Origin: Desulfobacula sp.
Lineage (GTDB): Bacteria > Desulfobacterota > Desulfobacteria > Desulfobacterales > Desulfobacteraceae
DNA: 18,666 nt
Reading direction: 5' to 3'
Assembly: GCF_021107415.1 (NCBI RefSeq)
Contig: NZ_JAIOSW010000219.1
Coordinates: 1-18,666, forward strand
Both the position numbers and the translations under genes were made by a program. The stretch's first letter is position 1. Each line of letters begins with the position of its first letter. Below are positions 14,995 to 18,666 of this stretch, in pieces. The notes below the pieces were generated by a model. That model was not told where the DNA came from, did no database searches, and was given only the letters and a program-made list of their open reading frames with translations.

Positions 14995-16140
14995 ATGGAT
15001 CTAAAAAATTTATCGATTTTGATCGTCGATGATGTAAAAAGTATGCGTTCCATTGTCCAAAAAATGCTCAGGAACTTAGGCATCGGGAAAACGCTGCATA
15101 TGGCCGAAAATGGCTTGGAAGGGTTGAGGGTCTTACACTCAACCCGTGTTGATCTTGTTATTATTGACTGGAAAATGCCGATAATGAACGGCTCCCAGCT
15201 GCTTGAAGCCATCCGAGATGACAAGCATTTAAGAGATATCCCGGTGCTGATGGTATCGGGCGAGTCTGAAAAAGATATTGTATTGGAAGCAGCTGAAATA
15301 GAAGTGGAAGGCTATCTTATAAAACCATTAACACCGGCTGTACTGGATGACAAAATCAGATCCATCATTCATCAAACTCTTCATCCGGATATGGCGACCC
15401 TGCATATTCGAAAAGCCCGAACTTTTGAAGAAGCCGGAGACTTTACCTCAGCGATTGAGCATATAAAATATGCAGCTCTCTTAAAACCCACAGCTTCCAG
15501 GATTTTACGAAATCTGGGACTTCTTTATCAAAAAACCGGGAATGAAGAAACCATGGAAAAGTGCCTTCAAAAGGCAGCGTCGGTAAACCAGCAGGATGTT
15601 GTAACCCGACATCTTCTCGGTGAAATATACTGGGAAAAAAATGATTTGATTTCAGCTGCCCAATATTATCTTGAAGTGATTTCCATGACCCAAAAATTTA
15701 CTGACAGGGCTGTGCTTCTTGGTGAAGCACTATTGGATAAAAATTTTGTCCTATTGGCAAAAAATATTTTTTCAACAATTATTTCAAAATTCTCAAAAAA
15801 TCTGACAATTATAGAAAAAATCCTGGATATTTGTATCAGGCAAAATGAACTGGAATATTCGAAAACCATATTAAGTGGTCTTATCAAGGATTTCCCTTCA
15901 AATTATGATCTCATCTATAAAACAGGGGTTATTTGTGAGACCATGGGCGAGGTCGATGCTGCTCTTGAATATTTCTTAACTGTTGACAAACATCAAGGCA
16001 CCCGCCAGGATGTTAAACTTAAAATCGCAAAACTTTTTTACGATAAAAACAAAATTATACAAGCAGACAACTATCTGAATATGGTACTTCATAAAAATCC
16101 TAATCATAAAGAGGCGCTGGCTTTAAGACGTCTTTTTTAA
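14995..16140 (+). CDS. Response-regulator receiver domain fused to TPR repeats
   Basis: A 381-aa cytoplasmic signalling protein. Residues 1-122 form a CheY-like receiver with the acidic pair D12/D13, phosphoacceptor D58 in VIIDWKMPIMNG, switch residue S88 in VLMVSGE, and K110 in LIKP, so it looks phosphorylatable. Residues about 135-381 carry several tetratricopeptide repeats (ARTFEEAGDFTSAIEHIKYAALLKP, then NLGLLYQKTGNEETMEKCLQKAASV, then HLLGEIYWEKNDLISAAQYYLEVI, ending with PNHKEALALRR). These make a protein-binding scaffold and not a DNA-binding output. AGGA lies about 8 nt upstream of the ATG. No kinase gene is adjacent. Its stop is four bases from the stop of the converging M23 gene. 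Its partner and pathway are unknown. Confidence 0.88.
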   Translation: MDLKNLSILIVDDVKSMRSIVQKMLRNLGIGKTLHMAENGLEGLRVLHSTRVDLVIIDWKMPIMNGSQLLEAIRDDKHLRDIPVLMVSGESEKDIVLEAAEIEVEGYLIKPLTPAVLDDKIRSIIHQTLHPDMATLHIRKARTFEEAGDFTSAIEHIKYAALLKPTASRILRNLGLLYQKTGNEETMEKCLQKAASVNQQDVVTRHLLGEIYWEKNDLISAAQYYLEVISMTQKFTDRAVLLGEALLDKNFVLLAKNIFSTIISKFSKNLTIIEKILDICIRQNELEYSKTILSGLIKDFPSNYDLIYKTGVICETMGEVDAALEYFLTVDKHQGTRQDVKLKIAKLFYDKNKIIQADNYLNMVLHKNPNHKEALALRRLF

Positions 16141-16144
16141 ACAT

Positions 16145-17428
16145 CTATGTTGTTTTTTTATCAAAGGAAGCAAGCTTGGCTGTCAACATTCTTGCGGACA
16201 ATTCTAGTGTTCTTGCTAAAAACCGTTCCATTTCACCGGGCTTGATCGGTTTTGCCGACGGTGATTTATGCTTGAGCGGATCAAGCAGTTTTCCATTTTT
16301 CTTCATCCTGAAATCCAGATGGGGGCCTGTAGCATACCCTGTCATCCCCACATATCCGATTATATCCCCTTGCCGTACTCTTTTATTTTTTTTCATGCTC
16401 TTGGCAAATTTGCACATATGATTATATCCAGTGGAATATCCATTATAATGACGAATATTAATATAATTTCCCATTCCCTTATTATAACCGATTTGCATGA
16501 TAATACCATCGCCAACAGTTTTTATGGGTGTACCTTTTGGGGCAGCATAGTCCACTCCGGAATGGGGTTTATACACTTTAAAAATAGGATGAAGCCGTCT
16601 TTTGGTAAATTTGGATGATATACGTGAAAATGTTAAGGGTGCTTTTAAAAATGCTTTTTGAAGTGATTTCCCTTTCTCATCATAATATCCAGACACTCCA
16701 TTTGAATTTTTATGCAAAAAGGCTTTAAAAAGAGTGCCGCTATTACTAAAAAAGGCTGCCTGAATATTTCCATAGCCTGAAAGCTTACCATCACGATACC
16801 GTTTTTCCACAAGAACCTTGAACTGGTCACCGGCTTGGATATCTCTAAGAAAATCAATGTCCCAGGCAAAAATATCAGACAGTTTCCATGCAAGCTCGGT
16901 TTTCTCCCCTGCTTTTCTTACGGCTTCAAACAGGCTATATATTATTGTAGAAGATACCACCTCAAGTTCTACATCATACTCAATGGGTGCCTGGTTTATA
17001 GAAAATATGCCATTTTCCTTTTGAACAACCAGCCTGTCTTCCTTATCAATTTCATATTCAAACCTAACCAGAGTATTTTCCTGTAAAATAATTTTATAGG
17101 GCTGACCTCTTCTGATATGTGTTAAAGAAAAAATATTCGAACTTAGCCGGCTTATCTCGTATATGGTTTTTAACGAAAGATACTTTTTAAGTAAAGAAGA
17201 GGCCGTATCTCCTCGTTTCACGATCCCTTTTACAACTTGAATATCAGGCAGGATGATTGGAAAGGGTTTTTGGGTATTTTTATCTAAACTTGATGCAAAA
17301 ACACTGTATAACCCGAAGTTAAAAAGAATACCGAAAAAGAATAGTATAAAAACAAATCTTTTTTGAAAAAGGGGTTTGGTTATAATTTCTCTTTGACAGA
17401 TCATTTTTTGGCTCCAGTGTATTCTCAT
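16145..17428 (-). CDS. M23-family murein endopeptidase (MepM/ShyA-like) with HxD variant motif
   Basis: A 427-aa periplasmic peptidoglycan hydrolase, close in size to E. coli MepM. A single uncleaved or cleavable hydrophobic segment (about 24-45) follows a basic start. Next is a LysM/OapA-like domain (about 65-115, VKRGDTASSLLKKYLS...IRRGQPYKIIL), a second N-terminal domain (about 150-265), and the LytM/M23 domain (about 280-385). Metal and catalytic positions visible are H289 and D293 (HSGVDYAAPKGTP), H337 (YNHM) and H370 in TGPHLDFRM. The usual third motif is HLHFE, whereas here the second His is replaced by D372. The protein may still bind zinc through Asp, or it may be an altered enzyme or activator. 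AGGA lies about 7 nt before ATG 17428. The C-terminal tail past 390 is basic. Confidence 0.9.
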   Translation of the reverse strand: MRIHWSQKMICQREIITKPLFQKRFVFILFFFGILFNFGLYSVFASSLDKNTQKPFPIILPDIQVVKGIVKRGDTASSLLKKYLSLKTIYEISRLSSNIFSLTHIRRGQPYKIILQENTLVRFEYEIDKEDRLVVQKENGIFSINQAPIEYDVELEVVSSTIIYSLFEAVRKAGEKTELAWKLSDIFAWDIDFLRDIQAGDQFKVLVEKRYRDGKLSGYGNIQAAFFSNSGTLFKAFLHKNSNGVSGYYDEKGKSLQKAFLKAPLTFSRISSKFTKRRLHPIFKVYKPHSGVDYAAPKGTPIKTVGDGIIMQIGYNKGMGNYINIRHYNGYSTGYNHMCKFAKSMKKNKRVRQGDIIGYVGMTGYATGPHLDFRMKKNGKLLDPLKHKSPSAKPIKPGEMERFLARTLELSARMLTAKLASFDKKTT

Positions 17429-17605
17429 ATCTTATTCCTATTTATAAACTATTATGCCAAATCAATTGAGTACCATACACAAACAAAAGGCGTTAGTAAA
17501 GAGTATCTCAAGTTTTATACCAGGGGTGTTAATGGTGTGAAATGATCTGTTATGGCTGGCTGTGACGGGTTCTCGGAATTAATAGATCGATGGTTTTATA
17601 TAACC

Positions 17606-17647
17606 CATTGTCTATATTTAATTACTATTAATTAAATATAGACAATG
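17606..17647. repeat. Perfect 42-nt palindrome (19-bp arms, 4-nt loop)
   Basis: The left arm is CATTGTCTATATTTAATTA (17606-17624), the loop CTAT, and the right arm its exact complement (17629-17647). It lies in the 289-nt gap between the M23 gene and the pyruvate oxidoreductase gene, 10 nt from the terminator stem. It may form an AT-rich hairpin in RNA or a cruciform, or be part of a small mobile or repeat element. An outer 8-bp inverted pair TCGGAATT (17573-17580) / AATTCCGA (17677-17684) brackets it. The rest of the gap (17429-17572) shows only the M23 upstream region, with no other feature I can support. Confidence 0.75.
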
Positions 17648-17657
17648 TTTAAAATTA

Positions 17658-17692
17658 AATAAGGGTCAAAATTTAAAATTCCGACCCTTATT
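17658..17692 (-). terminator. Probable rho-independent terminator of the pyruvate oxidoreductase gene
   Basis: A 10-bp perfect stem, AATAAGGGTC (17658-17667) with GACCCTTATT (17683-17692), has a 15-nt loop. On the minus strand it begins 26 nt after the pyruvate oxidoreductase stop and runs into TTATTTAATTTTAAA, a U-rich tail. The loop is longer than usual and AT-rich, and may pair further inside. Confidence 0.6.
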
Positions 17693-17717
17693 ACATGATT
17701 CTTATCTAATTAAAAAC

Positions 17718-18666
<949 letters not shown>

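Overview
This window looks like chromosomal DNA from an anaerobic, AT-leaning Gram-negative bacterium, most plausibly a sulfate-reducing Desulfobacterota (Desulfobacula/Desulfobacter-like). That placement is inference. It rests on a pyruvate:ferredoxin oxidoreductase, a tripartite tricarboxylate transporter (TTT) with a sigma-54-type promoter, a receiver-TPR regulator, lipoprotein and Tat signals, and cupin-type XRE regulation. No rRNA, tRNA, CRISPR array, phage gene or intact insertion sequence is visible.

Left part (1-5225). A truncated membrane sensor with a PAS domain (minus, off the left edge) lies downstream of a complete TTT operon, tctC-tctB-tctA (minus). The roughly 345-nt region between tctC and a divergent solute-binding-protein gene is the most striking regulatory region here. 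It holds a good GG-N10-GC sigma-54 promoter facing tctC. Further upstream are three 15-bp palindromes repeated at exactly 21-bp intervals, which looks like an enhancer-binding-protein array. The sensor may be half of the two-component system that drives it, but the partner is not in the window.

Middle (5226-12250). A GC-richer diaminopimelate decarboxylase gene appears to start at a non-canonical ATA codon behind a perfect Shine-Dalgarno. A short Old Yellow Enzyme-type oxidoreductase with a Cys cluster follows on the same strand. Next comes a two-gene RND efflux operon (lipoprotein adaptor plus 1067-aa pump) with its own sigma-70 promoter and no outer-membrane channel gene.

Right part (12251-18666). 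An unrecognised four-helix membrane protein converges on the RND pump with no base between the stop codons. It is followed by a Tat-exported M15/VanY-type peptidase, an XRE-cupin repressor divergent from a CheY-TPR protein, and an M23 murein peptidase with an altered HxH motif. A hairpin-rich intergenic region then carries a perfect 42-nt palindrome and a terminator. Last is the C-terminal third or so of pyruvate:ferredoxin oxidoreductase (minus, off the right edge). Most genes here read as ordinary core or accessory metabolism and envelope functions. I see no clear multi-gene system that is wholly new. The best leads are the enhancer array, the ATA start, the intergenic palindromic element and the variant peptidase motifs.
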